A DNA stretch of 64,000 nucleotides, from the NCBI RefSeq assembly GCF_024741135.1, contig NZ_JANSUY010000001.1, positions 186,001-250,000 of the forward strand, read 5' to 3'. Source of the DNA: Aquiflexum gelatinilyticum (GTDB lineage Bacteria; Bacteroidota; Bacteroidia; Cytophagales; Cyclobacteriaceae). The position numbers and the translations under genes were made by a program. Under the pieces are notes generated by a model. That model saw only the letters and a program-made list of their open reading frames with translations. It searched no databases and was not told the origin of the DNA. Positions 36,206 through 45,565 of the stretch are shown piece after piece; positions within the stretch are counted from its first letter, which is position 1; each line of letters begins with the position of its first letter.

Positions 36206-36303
36206 ATCTGTTGGATTTTTCCCAAAACTATCACTGACTGGCCGGTCAATTGAAAAAATCCTGATTCCAATTGCTGAGATGTAGGGGATTTTACCCTGAA
36301 CTG

Positions 36304-37131
36304 TCAACCCTGCGGTAAAAACCAACTCTTAAATGCAGGCGCTTTGGTGCGGCTGACCGTGAGTTCTTGCGGTGATTTGATGTCGCATTTTACCTGGACA
36401 AGCAATTTCCCATTTTCCAGCCGCTTAAATCCGGTCACGATTTGTCGGCTGACAATGAACTGCCTGTTGACTCTGAAAAAATCAATTGGAGAAAGCTTCT
36501 GCTCTATTTTGTCCAAAGAAAGGTCCAAAAGGTAATTCTTTCCCGAAGAGGAAATCAGTTGGACATAATCCTCCTCCACCAAGAAAAGGTCGATTTCAGA
36601 AAATTTGACCAATAGAAGTTGGTTGCCGGTCCGCACCGGAAAACCTTCCATTTCAGGTTTGAGGCTTTGTTTTTCTGTTTCGGCACTTTCCCATTGCCTG
36701 TAAAAAAACATCCCCACATAAAAACCATTGATCACAAAAAACCAGATGCTTATAATCACCAGATCCTTGGTGTAAAAGTGGATCGGGGCAGTTTCACCCT
36801 TGATCAATATACTCAGCAATTCCGTACTCAAAGCCAAAAACCCCAACCCAACAATCATTGTGGTGATTATTTGAATGACAATCCTTCTTAAAAAATCGGG
36901 CTTGTAGGGTATCTTTTGATCCAAGGAGAAAATATTCCACCTGACCAATAGCCAAGCAACATAGCCTTGTAGGGTATCAATTGTAAATCTGGTAAGTAAG
37001 AAGCTGTTGAACTGAATATTGGAATAAGTGAGGTAATAATTGAAGGCACTGATAAAAGGAATGGCTATCAAAAAAACCCAAATATCAGGATGGTAAAAAG
37101 CTCGGCTTGTATATGTGGTTGTTGAGGCCAT
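36304..37131 (-). CDS. Membrane-bound LytTR-domain transcription regulator
   Basis: 275 residues. Four membrane segments occupy the first about 145 residues; the last 100 are a LytTR DNA-binding domain (IDLFLVEEDYVQLISSSGKNYLLDLSLDKIEQKL, residues about 182-215, and FFRVNRQFIVSRQIV). There is no receiver domain, so sensing is presumably through the membrane part. It is the first gene of a unit with the barrel-like protein and the serine hydrolase, and is divergent from a class A beta-lactamase-like gene 66 bases away. Both are natural candidates for its control. Confidence 0.87.
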   Translation of the reverse strand: MASTTTYTSRAFYHPDIWVFLIAIPFISAFNYYLTYSNIQFNSFLLTRFTIDTLQGYVAWLLVRWNIFSLDQKIPYKPDFLRRIVIQIITTMIVGLGFLALSTELLSILIKGETAPIHFYTKDLVIISIWFFVINGFYVGMFFYRQWESAETEKQSLKPEMEGFPVRTGNQLLLVKFSEIDLFLVEEDYVQLISSSGKNYLLDLSLDKIEQKLSPIDFFRVNRQFIVSRQIVTGFKRLENGKLLVQVKCDIKSPQELTVSRTKAPAFKSWFLPQG

Positions 37132-37197
37132 GGGGAAAAGTTGATTTGGATTTATGGAATAGCAAGGATAAATTCCCTATCAAAATAACCAAATTCT

Positions 37198-38058
37198 ATG
37201 CGTCTCCTTTATTTTCTTGCGGTTTTTCTTTTTCTATCTCCTTTCACTTTCGCTCAAAAACAATCCCTGCAGCAGGTTTTGGAAAAGGAAACGGCAGGTT
37301 TTCGGGGGGATGTTGGCATTTATGTCTTACATCTGAAAACGGGTGAAGAGGCGGCAATCAAAGCCGATACGATTTTTCCCACAGCAAGTATTGTCAAAGT
37401 TCCGATTTTGGTAGGTGTGATGGACAAAATCGAAAAGGGAGAATTGGCATATCATCAGAAGATGATTTACAGGGATTCGATCAAATACGGCGGTTCGGGA
37501 CTGATGCAATATTTCAAAGACAGCACCGAAACCGAACTGAGCGTCCTGATGTCGCTGATGATTACCTACAGTGACAATACCACCTCGCTTTGGTGTCAGG
37601 CATTGGCGAGCGGTGGAGAGCGGATCAATGAAATCATGGAAAGCCTCGGTCTCCAACATACTCGCGTCAATTCCAGAACTCCCGGTAGGGAAGAGGACTG
37701 GAAAAAATACGGTTGGGGACAAACTACTCCCCGGGAAATGGCCCAACTTTTAGTCAAAATCCGCAAAGGTGAAGTCATCAGTCCCTCAGTTTCGGACCGC
37801 ATGTACAGGTTGATGGGGAATATTTATTACGATGAATATGCGCTATCAGCAATCCCTGCCCAAGTCCAGACTGCTTCCAAACAGGGAATGGTCAATGCCT
37901 CCCGTTCAGAACTCGTGATGGTCAATGCCCCAAAAGGCGATTATGTCTTCTATTTCGCCACCAAAAACAACGAAGACCAAAGATGGGAAGATGACAACGA
38001 GGCTCAGGTTTTGCAAAAAAGGATTTCAAAGGTTTTATGGGATTGGTTTGAAAAGTAA
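37198..38058 (+). CDS. Class A beta-lactamase-like serine hydrolase, exported
   Basis: 286 residues with a signal peptide (LYFLAVFLFLSPFTFAQ). Motifs are SxxK in TASIVKVPI, SDN in TYSDNTTSL, a Glu in the omega-loop region (RTPGREEDW) and KQG in TASKQGMVNASR where KTG is expected. All four elements for acyl-enzyme turnover are present with a changed third motif. It may hydrolyse beta-lactams or act on cell-wall peptides. It is divergent from the LytTR regulator. Confidence 0.87.
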   Translation: MRLLYFLAVFLFLSPFTFAQKQSLQQVLEKETAGFRGDVGIYVLHLKTGEEAAIKADTIFPTASIVKVPILVGVMDKIEKGELAYHQKMIYRDSIKYGGSGLMQYFKDSTETELSVLMSLMITYSDNTTSLWCQALASGGERINEIMESLGLQHTRVNSRTPGREEDWKKYGWGQTTPREMAQLLVKIRKGEVISPSVSDRMYRLMGNIYYDEYALSAIPAQVQTASKQGMVNASRSELVMVNAPKGDYVFYFATKNNEDQRWEDDNEAQVLQKRISKVLWDWFEK

Positions 38059-38305
38059 GTGTTCATAGCCTGTATTTTTCTCTGTGTCCTTCATGAATCA
38101 AATCATTTTTTTAGCCCATTCTAAACATTTTGAGGTTGGTTTTGGGTTTACTTAATACGCCCTCGTATTTCTTGATTTTTACTCAATGAGGGATATTTTG
38201 ATTTGCCTTTGGTATAAAACCAAATAGGCACCCTTACTTAATTTGGTTTCTTGAGATAGAAATCGTTGATTTTGCTTCAATTGTCATTCACCAAAATCGG
38301 TTATA

Positions 38306-39187
38306 ATGGACTTTAGATTCGCTAATGCTTTGAAAAAAATGATGGACCGGCTGGCCTCTTGGATGAATAGCCTCATCGTGAGTTTGCCGAATATCATCAT
38401 CGCTATATTGGTTTTTTTGATAGTGCTCTTCTTATCAAAATACCTGAGCAGAATTGTGCTCAAATTACTCAAGAATAGTAGCCTTCAAGCGTCGATGAAG
38501 CACCTGATATCAAAATTAGTGTCGGTCCTTGTGGTTTTCTTCGGCATGTTTTTGATTCTTGGAATTTTGGATTTGAGTAAAACTTTGAATACCATTTTGG
38601 CAGGTGCGGGAGTTGCAGGTCTAGCCATTGGATTGGCTTTGCAGGGTGCGATTTCCAATACCTACTCGGGAATCATACTTTCATATATCGACCAGATCAA
38701 GTTTGGAGATTGGATTCAAAGCAATGACTACGAAGGGGAGGTCGTCGATATCAATCTCAGGACAGTAACCATCAAGCAGCGGGACAATAACCTTGTCTAT
38801 CTTCCGAATAAACTTGTTTTGGAAAATCCTATCCGGAATTTTTCGACTACCCCAAAAACCAGGATCATAGTGGATTGTGGTATCGCATATTCTTCTGATC
38901 TTGAATTTGTAAAAAAGCTCGTCAAGCAAACTGTTTCTCAGGCTTTCAAAGAGTTTAATTCAGAAGAAGAAGTGATTTTTATCTATAAAGAATTTGGGGA
39001 AAGCTCTATTAATTTTGAAACAAGGTTTTGGGTGGAAAGCAAATCTGCCTTACAGGTAGCCATTGCAAAATCCAAGGCAATCATCGCCATCAAAGCAGCA
39101 TTTGACAAAAACAACATCAATATTCCTTTCCCCATCCGAACCTTGGATTTTCCCAAAAGCTATTTCGAAAAAAATAATGAGGCTTAA
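38306..39187 (+). CDS. MscS-family small-conductance mechanosensitive channel
   Basis: 293 residues. Three N-terminal membrane segments; the pore helix is Gly/Ala-rich (LAGAGVAGLAIGLALQGAI), followed by the beta domain with KFGDWIQSNDYEGEVVDI and VYLPNKLVLENPIRNFS. This is the minimal MscS layout. It opens on membrane tension to release osmolytes. It is preceded by a 247-base gap with no recognised feature beyond AT-rich sequence. Confidence 0.93.
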   Translation: MDFRFANALKKMMDRLASWMNSLIVSLPNIIIAILVFLIVLFLSKYLSRIVLKLLKNSSLQASMKHLISKLVSVLVVFFGMFLILGILDLSKTLNTILAGAGVAGLAIGLALQGAISNTYSGIILSYIDQIKFGDWIQSNDYEGEVVDINLRTVTIKQRDNNLVYLPNKLVLENPIRNFSTTPKTRIIVDCGIAYSSDLEFVKKLVKQTVSQAFKEFNSEEEVIFIYKEFGESSINFETRFWVESKSALQVAIAKSKAIIAIKAAFDKNNINIPFPIRTLDFPKSYFEKNNEA

Positions 39188-39232
39188 AATGAATTGACAA
39201 AATTCCTTTTTAAGATTTATTTGAGAAGGGCT

Positions 39233-40123
39233 TTAATTTTTCAGATTCAATTCTTTTCTCAAAAACTCATCCCCGACTTTGTTTTTGGTCCAATAGTCTA
39301 CGATTTTCAGGCCTTTGCGGGTGGCTTTGGTGATTTCTTTGGTACCGTCGGATTTGGTTTGGATTTCTTCCCACCCCATAATCTCATAGGGAAATTCCTT
39401 TTCGAAGTCAATTTTCAAAACCCTGCTGCCTGAAGCGTACGCCACTTCCATTTGACTTCTACCGGTACTGAGGTCCAAAACCCGGATAAATGCCTCCTCT
39501 GTTTTGAATTCCTGATGGGTGAATCTTTGGTGAAAAAGTGAAGGCAGCATCTGCACACTTCCTGTCGGGATTTGCTTCGGATCGATGCGGATCAGGTTCC
39601 AAAGGTCATCTTCGGCCATGCCATTAAATGAAAACGTATCGTCTCCTTCTTTTTCGAAGTAAGAAAAAATCTTGCCGTTGTAGCTGTCAGTACTTTTGAG
39701 ATTGAGTTGGGTGAAGGTATGCCCACACCATTCTTGGGAGGAAGCTGTAAATTTCAAACCCTGACTTTGCTCTTTGGTAGGGGTAAAAGCCGACATCATC
39801 ATGTGGTAAGGATAGATACCCGTCACAAAATCCCTCGTTTGGTTCATTTTCAGGACAGAAATTTTGTCTGAAGAGCTAGCTTCCGGATCATCCAACTTGA
39901 CTTGCTTTTTTCTCGAAAAATCCTCCGTTACAAAGATCAATACCGCCTCGCCTTCCCTGGCTTCTCCATACCGGTATTGTGTCAGGTCAAAAGTGCTGAT
40001 TTCCGCCTTTCCCTGAAACCAATACTTGCCCCATTGTTCAAAATCGATGTCCGCTCGCTGCGGTTTGGAACAGGAAACAATAAAAATTATTACTAAAAGA
40101 AAGACTATGGATTGGCTTTTCAT
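39233..40123 (-). CDS. Lipoprotein of unknown function
   Basis: 296 residues with a clear lipobox (VFLLVIIFIVSC). The mature part contains AEISTFDLTQYRYGEAREGEAVLIFVTEDFS (residues about 40-70), a stretch with EWCGHTF and a C-terminal TRKGLKIVDYWTKNKVGD. Similar Bacteroidota proteins are often labelled septum formation inhibitor Maf, but the Maf pyrophosphatase motifs are absent, so that label is not used. Two-base or ligand motifs are not seen. Confidence 0.78.
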   Translation of the reverse strand: MKSQSIVFLLVIIFIVSCSKPQRADIDFEQWGKYWFQGKAEISTFDLTQYRYGEAREGEAVLIFVTEDFSRKKQVKLDDPEASSSDKISVLKMNQTRDFVTGIYPYHMMMSAFTPTKEQSQGLKFTASSQEWCGHTFTQLNLKSTDSYNGKIFSYFEKEGDDTFSFNGMAEDDLWNLIRIDPKQIPTGSVQMLPSLFHQRFTHQEFKTEEAFIRVLDLSTGRSQMEVAYASGSRVLKIDFEKEFPYEIMGWEEIQTKSDGTKEITKATRKGLKIVDYWTKNKVGDEFLRKELNLKN

Positions 40124-40287
40124 GGATTCATTTGGCTAACATAATTCCTAAATTTAATCAATTGGACCGGGTCTTAGGCTATTTATATTTTTTTTCTATG
40201 ACGAGTCAGGATGAAGAAATTCTTTTTCTCAAAATCAATATCCCTCAACCGGGTTTTGAGAATTTCCTTGAATTATTTTGTGAATAA

Positions 40288-42177
40288 TCAACTCCACGTA
40301 ATCATGGGGATAACTTTCTGTGAAATCAGAAAAATCGTAACCAACATATGAAAGAAAGTGAGCGCAATGATCGGCCAAGTTATCAACTTGCTGTGGGGTA
40401 ATCTTTTTGAAAGAATTATAACAATCGCAGAAGTCAGTGATCCCACTACAAAAAGGATGGAGCAAAGCAGTACACAAATTGACAAATAACTTGGCGTGGA
40501 AAAAAGTAAATCTGCGCCTTCAATATTCATTCTGGGAATAAAAAACATAAGGAATATGGTTAGGCTAGTACAAGTTGGCAGGATTGATATTTTCAAGAGA
40601 TTAGCATATTTAGCCCTATTTCTAAGGAAAAGTATCATGCTTAAGACAGCTATAAATGCTTCCAAAATCATCAAAACAACCCATATAACCAAAATAGAAA
40701 TTTGCCCAAAGACCCTAAATCCTGATATGGGCTTAAAAACAAACCTTTCTGTATATAGCACTTTACCTTCCAAAGGATCGGAATTCTGAACCAAACCAAT
40801 CTTTCCGCTATTCCCATAAGTGTATTCAGTTGGGGAAACAGGATAGTAAGTTGATTTGCTACTTGGCAGGATCCAAGTCATGGTCAGATTGTCTTCAAAA
40901 ACTTCCACTTTTTCAATATTGAAAATTAGATCTTGATAAAACCGGTCTTGATTTCTAGGATTGATAGCCAAATAATAGCCACCTTCAATATGAATTTCAC
41001 CTTGATATTTTTCCTTTTTGTCTGGTCTTAAAGGGAGATCGGCAGTTTCAAAATTCTGGATAAGGGTGGATATTTCCTGCATGGCAGCGCCATTGTTGGC
41101 GTTCATCAATATTACATGTCCAATTTTTTCTTCAGGCAAGTAACCCAATTCCGAAAGTCCTCCATCCATTGCACCACTATGACCGTGGTAGGTAAAGTTG
41201 TTGTAGATAGAAGTTTGGTTTCCCAAGCCGTAACCCAATTCTAATCCGATATTTGATCCGGGACTATTGTAAGGAATTTCCATTTGATCTATAGATTCAC
41301 TTTTTAAAAATTGCAGACTGTCAACGATTCCCCGGTTTAGCAATAAGCGTAGGATTTGAGAAATATCAGCAATAGATGTATTGAGGGCAGAGGATGGCCG
41401 GAAAAGCTCATTTTTGAAAGCGATTTCCTTCATTTCCCAATTAAATATTTCCGCTCCCCACTTTTGATATATTTGATCATTGAAAAAAGTAGAATGGTTC
41501 ATCATAAGCGGTTTAAAAATCGATTCCCTTACATAATCTTCATATTTTAAGCCGGTTACCTTTTCGACAATATATGCCGCAACCGCATACCCTGAATTGC
41601 AATAGGCCATCCTCGTACCGGGAACCCATCTTGAAGTCCTCGAGTGTGGATGAAACTCCAAAGCATCTTTCAATGAAATGGGAGGATGCTGATTGTGAAC
41701 CATTTCTACCAAGTGAATTTCATCCCATCCTGTAGTATGTTCTAGCAGGTGTATAATCCTTACGGGATGTTCTTCTTCCCATTGATTTTCAAACTTTACT
41801 TCAGGGACAATAATTTTCACTTCATCTTCCAAGGTTAATTTTCCTTCTTCCTGAAGCTTGAGAATCGAAAGCGCAACAAACATTTTGGATAAAGATGCAA
41901 TCCGGAACATTGTATTTTCAGTATCCTTTTCAGCAATTTCTTGATCTGAGTTGCCTAAAACCTCAAGCCAAACATTTCCTTCTTCATTTAGTAAAGCTAT
42001 TCCGACCTTGAGGTTTTGGTGTTGGGAAATGACATGCTGAACGTTGATTTTAAGCTCGTTTAATTTTGAATCTGTAATTGAATCATTTTGAAAATCGTAT
42101 TTCGATTCTCCAAAACAAAAAATACTATTCAGAAATAGGAGGGAGGTCAGGAAGAAAAATAGCGTCTTTCTAAACAT
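40288..42177 (-). CDS. Serine hydrolase (penicillin-binding fold) with C-terminal membrane domain
   Basis: About 629 residues. A signal peptide (LFFFLTSLLFLNSIFCFG) is followed by a beta-lactamase-related domain (about 30-390) with SxxK as ASLSKMFVAL, YxN as MAYCNSGYAV and HSG in HGHSGAMDGG. Then comes a short beta domain and four membrane segments at the end. A TTG at 42195 overlaps the upstream stop, but ATG 42177 is preferred. It lies directly after the DUF1460 amidase gene; together they could process cell-wall peptides. Confidence 0.86.
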   Translation of the reverse strand: MFRKTLFFFLTSLLFLNSIFCFGESKYDFQNDSITDSKLNELKINVQHVISQHQNLKVGIALLNEEGNVWLEVLGNSDQEIAEKDTENTMFRIASLSKMFVALSILKLQEEGKLTLEDEVKIIVPEVKFENQWEEEHPVRIIHLLEHTTGWDEIHLVEMVHNQHPPISLKDALEFHPHSRTSRWVPGTRMAYCNSGYAVAAYIVEKVTGLKYEDYVRESIFKPLMMNHSTFFNDQIYQKWGAEIFNWEMKEIAFKNELFRPSSALNTSIADISQILRLLLNRGIVDSLQFLKSESIDQMEIPYNSPGSNIGLELGYGLGNQTSIYNNFTYHGHSGAMDGGLSELGYLPEEKIGHVILMNANNGAAMQEISTLIQNFETADLPLRPDKKEKYQGEIHIEGGYYLAINPRNQDRFYQDLIFNIEKVEVFEDNLTMTWILPSSKSTYYPVSPTEYTYGNSGKIGLVQNSDPLEGKVLYTERFVFKPISGFRVFGQISILVIWVVLMILEAFIAVLSMILFLRNRAKYANLLKISILPTCTSLTIFLMFFIPRMNIEGADLLFSTPSYLSICVLLCSILFVVGSLTSAIVIILSKRLPHSKLITWPIIALTFFHMLVTIFLISQKVIPMITWS

Positions 42178-42191
42178 AAGATCAATTCTGC

Positions 42192-43040
42192 TCAATTTGC
42201 AAGGGCCACCAATCGGCTCACCATAATCCCGGATTGGGATTTATTGGCCATAAGGTAGTCACTCAAGGGCTTTTCCGAAATCTCTACTTTTTTGGATCCC
42301 GAACTCGCATGGAGCAAATGGATCCGACCTTCTTTTTCGATGGCAAATCCCACATGGACAATGTCCAAATTGGTCATCGAAGTGGTAATGGCAATGAAGT
42401 CTCCCGATTTGATTTTGTTTTCGTGAGTTCTAATTTCGGTCTTCGGCAAAAAGTAATAGGACCTTGTTTTTATTTCAGATTCGGTTTCTTTGAGTTGATT
42501 GATATAATCCGGATTGGAAAGCTGTGGATAGAATTTTGGGTTGGAAGTCATGAAGGATGGATTGTTTTCGTAGACACTTCCACCGATTTCTTTGCTGATA
42601 TCCTTCAAAATCCCTTTCTCTTCATTCTGATAAATCCAGTCTGAGAAATAATGCAAACGGGAAGAATACCCGTCATTGACCCCATGCCGGTACCTTATTT
42701 TTTCCAGTTCTTGGGTGTAAGATTCAAAAGTAAATTCCCCTGCCTTGGCTGTCCTTGCCAATGAGACCACAGTTTCCAAATACGTGGTACAATCCAAACC
42801 CATCAAGTTCACTACCAGTTTTTCCTCGCCAGGTAGTTCCAAAGTTTTCTCCACATAGGGTGTATTCAAAAACCAAGTGCCGATTTCGATGGTCAGGTCA
42901 TTCATCGACTTTTGGGAATGGTCCTGCTGTGAAAGCATGTTCAGAGCAGAATCTAGCCTCTGACGGCTTTCCAAAGTGCATTCGGTTTGAGCCTGTAGTA
43001 AAACCGGAAAGGAGAAAAGGATAAAGAGGATCAACCGCAT
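42192..43040 (-). CDS. DUF1460 family amidase-like NlpC/P60-type protein
   Basis: About 282 residues from ATG 43040, with a signal peptide (LILFILFSFPVLLQAQ). DUF1460 landmarks are NLMGLDCTTYLETVVSLART with the likely nucleophile Cys, IRYRHGVNDGYSSRLHYFSDW and a His in LDIVHVGFAI. Characterised relatives are N-acetylmuramoyl-L-alanine amidases or dipeptidases acting on peptidoglycan fragments. It is upstream of the serine hydrolase and probably in one operon with it. Confidence 0.87.
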   Translation of the reverse strand: MRLILFILFSFPVLLQAQTECTLESRQRLDSALNMLSQQDHSQKSMNDLTIEIGTWFLNTPYVEKTLELPGEEKLVVNLMGLDCTTYLETVVSLARTAKAGEFTFESYTQELEKIRYRHGVNDGYSSRLHYFSDWIYQNEEKGILKDISKEIGGSVYENNPSFMTSNPKFYPQLSNPDYINQLKETESEIKTRSYYFLPKTEIRTHENKIKSGDFIAITTSMTNLDIVHVGFAIEKEGRIHLLHASSGSKKVEISEKPLSDYLMANKSQSGIMVSRLVALAN

Positions 43041-43167
43041 GAAAATGGATAAAGGAAGGTTCTTTGTCAATTTGCATGATTTTTTTGAAAATGTCATGCA
43101 ATTATATTTTTGAATGGTAGGTTAATTCGGTTTCAAAGAATTTAATTACTTGGAAACAGTGGTCGAT

Positions 43168-43704
43168 TTATAAAATCCGGGAAATAATAATCAATCCGCA
43201 TAAAACGAAGCCTAGATAAATCCATGTCTTTTTATCTGAAAATTCTTGTGGAACAGGTATATAATTACCTGGTCGAGGCAAAACAATAAACTTCAATTTG
43301 TCCCAATCCCAAAGGAGCAAATAGATATTGCCAAGAAGCATCAGGGAAGTAATAATGAGAATGCCGGTGGATTCAAAGGAAATGGTGATGACAAAAATAT
43401 TCAGCATGATGGGGAAAAAAGCGACTGCTCCCAAAGTGCTGAAAACCTGAGACATCAACAGAAATCCTGCGATCAATTGCCCCCAACCGAGAAACTGCCA
43501 ATAATTTCCAGCCTGAAACATGGCTTCAAAAAAGTAGGGCAAAGTATCAATTGGTGAATTTTCTCCCGATTCGGGCGTAAATCTGATTCCCCGGATTTTG
43601 AAAATGCTTGCATGAACAAAAGATCCTCCCAACAAATACCTTATAATAATTGCAAAAAGATGAAGGACTTTTATTTGTTTGAATTTACTAATCATCGTCT
43701 CCAT
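43168..43704 (-). CDS. DoxX-like four-helix membrane protein
   Basis: About 178 residues from ATG 43704. Four membrane segments with LFAIIIRYLLGGSFVHASIFKIRG in the first and WGQLIAGFLLMSQVFSTLGA in the second, as in DoxX/SURF4-type proteins. These are inner-membrane proteins of unsettled function, sometimes linked to redox balance. It stands alone between the DUF1460 unit and a small exported protein. Confidence 0.78.
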   Translation of the reverse strand: METMISKFKQIKVLHLFAIIIRYLLGGSFVHASIFKIRGIRFTPESGENSPIDTLPYFFEAMFQAGNYWQFLGWGQLIAGFLLMSQVFSTLGAVAFFPIMLNIFVITISFESTGILIITSLMLLGNIYLLLWDWDKLKFIVLPRPGNYIPVPQEFSDKKTWIYLGFVLCGLIIISRIL

Positions 43705-43821
43705 ATTTAAAAAATATAAAACGTTTTGGTTTTTAAATATTTTAGAAGACAATGGAATAAATGAAGAAAAGGAAAAAAAATAATTTTCTGTAGGCTGTAA
43801 ATAATAAAGAAATTTTCGATG

Positions 43822-44181
43822 CTAGTATTTCTTTATCTTTAATGTATAATTCACCGTAGAATCAGGTACATAAACCTGCATAGGATAATTTCCTTTTGGT
43901 ACAAAAACGGGCATGTTATTCATCGGTAAGATGTCATTTAAATTTAAACCTGGAATTTCTGTAATCTGTAATTCACCATTTGGCAATAAAATTTTTTTCT
44001 GATTCAGAGAATCATTCCATGATTTAAATTGAAAGGTAGAGTCTCCCAAACTGTATGGTTTTAATTCATAAAAAGAGTATGGTTTATTTTGTGGATTGTT
44101 TGGGAGTGGATTGACGCTTTGCGAAAATCCTGAAAAAAAGAATAAGAGGAATATTACGGGTGATAATATTAAATTTTTCAT
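43822..44181 (-). CDS. Small exported protein of unknown function
   Basis: 119 residues with a signal peptide (LILSPVIFLLFFFSGFSQ). The mature part is short, Pro- and Asn-rich (VNPLPNNPQNKPYSFYELKPY), and ends with a strand PDSTVNYTLKIKKY. No motif is recognised. Its base composition is like its neighbours, and the signal peptide makes a real gene likely. Confidence 0.68.
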   Translation of the reverse strand: MKNLILSPVIFLLFFFSGFSQSVNPLPNNPQNKPYSFYELKPYSLGDSTFQFKSWNDSLNQKKILLPNGELQITEIPGLNLNDILPMNNMPVFVPKGNYPMQVYVPDSTVNYTLKIKKY

Positions 44182-44231
44182 AAATTTTGATTTTTCTTAA
44201 AAACGGTTAGTTATGATTTTGGTTAAATTAA

Positions 44232-44594
44232 TTAGAGTATTATTTCTTGCCCAAAAGTCAGTAAATTATGGTCAGGATCAAGGAGTGAAAATTCCTTCAT
44301 CCCCCAAGGTTTCTCCTGTAATGGCCCGTTTGGATGGATGGGAATTTTTTTGTCTAACAGGGACTGATAAAATCCATCGATATCATCAGTCCTGATGTAG
44401 ACCTGACCATAGTTTTCCTTAGTGTCAAGTTCCTTAAATTCAAAAAAATGAAGCTGAATCTTGTCCTTTTGCACCATCAGGTAGCCATCATAATCGGCAT
44501 TTCCATATTGACTGAAGCCCAATTTGTTGATGTAATAATCCTTTGTGATGGCTTTGTTCCGCATGGGAAGTTTGGGATTGATTTCTGTGAGCAT
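44232..44594 (-). CDS. VOC family protein (bleomycin-resistance-like)
   Basis: 120 residues. Opens LTEINPKLPMRNKAITKDYYINKLGF and ends KEFSLLDPDHNLLTFGQ, the two ends of a VOC domain. The middle YIRTDDIDGFYQSLL is typical of bleomycin-resistance-like dimers. It binds a small ligand; the ligand is unknown. It has no operon partner. Confidence 0.82.
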   Translation of the reverse strand: MLTEINPKLPMRNKAITKDYYINKLGFSQYGNADYDGYLMVQKDKIQLHFFEFKELDTKENYGQVYIRTDDIDGFYQSLLDKKIPIHPNGPLQEKPWGMKEFSLLDPDHNLLTFGQEIIL

Positions 44595-44707
44595 GGTTTT
44601 GGTGTTTAAAAATTTCGATTGTGGAATTTAAAAATATTATTCAAAAAAGGCAGATGAATTTCTTGTTTCATCGACCTAATTTTTCTCCTTAGATCCCTTT
44701 GAGCAGG

Positions 44708-44998
44708 CTAATTTAAAATCTTATTGATCTTTTCGATTTTCCCATTGACGATGGAATCTACCTTCGAACTTGATTTGTTGACAAGGGAATCAAGGACTTT
44801 GACCTTTTCTGTTTCCAAATTGATGATCGAATCAAGAGAATTGATTTTGTCAAGTTCCTTGTTTACAATCGAATCGAGCTTCAACGCCTTGTCAGTAATG
44901 CTGTTGAGTTTGTCTTCTACATTCTTTTCGAGGTTGCCGCAGGAAGTGAGAACAAAGAAGCCAAGGAGGATGGGAAGGAATTTGAATAAGGTTTTCAT
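44708..44998 (-). CDS. Small coiled-coil lipoprotein with repeated LDSIVNK units
   Basis: 96 residues. The lipobox is LLGFFVLTSCGN. The rest is one long helix with imperfect 11-residue repeats: LDSIVNKELDK, LDSIINLETEK, LDSLVNKSSSK, VDSIVNGKIEK. The periodic hydrophobic positions suggest a coiled coil, as in Lpp-like or phage-tail-fibre-like stalks, but no peptidoglycan-linking C-terminal Lys is certain. Function unknown. Confidence 0.75.
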   Translation of the reverse strand: MKTLFKFLPILLGFFVLTSCGNLEKNVEDKLNSITDKALKLDSIVNKELDKINSLDSIINLETEKVKVLDSLVNKSSSKVDSIVNGKIEKINKILN

Positions 44999-45158
44999 TT
45001 TTGGTTTGGTTAGATTTTCGGACGAATTCTTCGATTACATCACGCCAATCCTTACGCCGATTTTCATGGGTTGTTTTCCCAAATAGGCTGAAAACCTGAT
45101 AATTAATCACAATTCATTTGATACTAAACATAAATGGTTTTTATGACCGGCCAAAAAT

Positions 45159-45536
45159 TCATTTTTTCTTCCTAGTTGGTTTGGCATTCCTGATATTTTC
45201 ATCCAAACGAAAAATCACAATGTCTGAGATCAGTTCCAAAGGAAGGGGTTTGTCCAACGGAAACTGAACAGTTCCTTTGGAGGTGTTGTATGACTCAAGT
45301 TCCTTCTTGAATTCGGCTATTCCCGAAGCGCCGGGATAGAAGCCAAAGTGGGTTTTGTATGCCGCAAAATGGACAAGATTGCCATGAATCTTAAAAGTCG
45401 GAATGCCATAATTGATGCATTCTACGGCTTCGGGAGCGGCTTGTTGGATCGTCTTTCGGATGAGATGGAGCTTTTCCTGAATGTCCTCCGGAAATTCCGA
45501 AATATAAGCGTCGGTGTCTTTGGCGGCTGGTTTCAT
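45159..45536 (-). CDS. DUF1801/YdhG-like protein
   Basis: About 125 residues from ATG 45536. Core motifs are TDAYISEFPEDIQEKLHLIRKTIQQAAPEAVECINYGIPTFKIHGNLVHFAAYKTHFGFYP (landmarks across residues 8-68) and GTVQFPLDKPLPLELI. This is the DUF1801 fold; one member is described as a frataxin-like iron chaperone, but most are unassigned. It ends in a Lys-rich tail. It follows the rhodanese gene closely and may share its transcript. Confidence 0.82.
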   Translation of the reverse strand: MKPAAKDTDAYISEFPEDIQEKLHLIRKTIQQAAPEAVECINYGIPTFKIHGNLVHFAAYKTHFGFYPGASGIAEFKKELESYNTSKGTVQFPLDKPLPLELISDIVIFRLDENIRNAKPTRKKK

Positions 45537-45565
45537 GGGTTCAAAGAAGTTTAAAAATTCAAAGT

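Noticed and set aside
36206-36325. 40-residue N-terminal extension of the 35585 gene
   Set aside because: It overlaps the end of the LytTR gene and the real signal peptide begins at the ATG at 36205.
39233-40123. Label of septum formation inhibitor Maf for this lipoprotein
   Set aside because: Maf nucleotide-pyrophosphatase motifs are absent and the protein is lipid-anchored; the label appears to be a transferred error.
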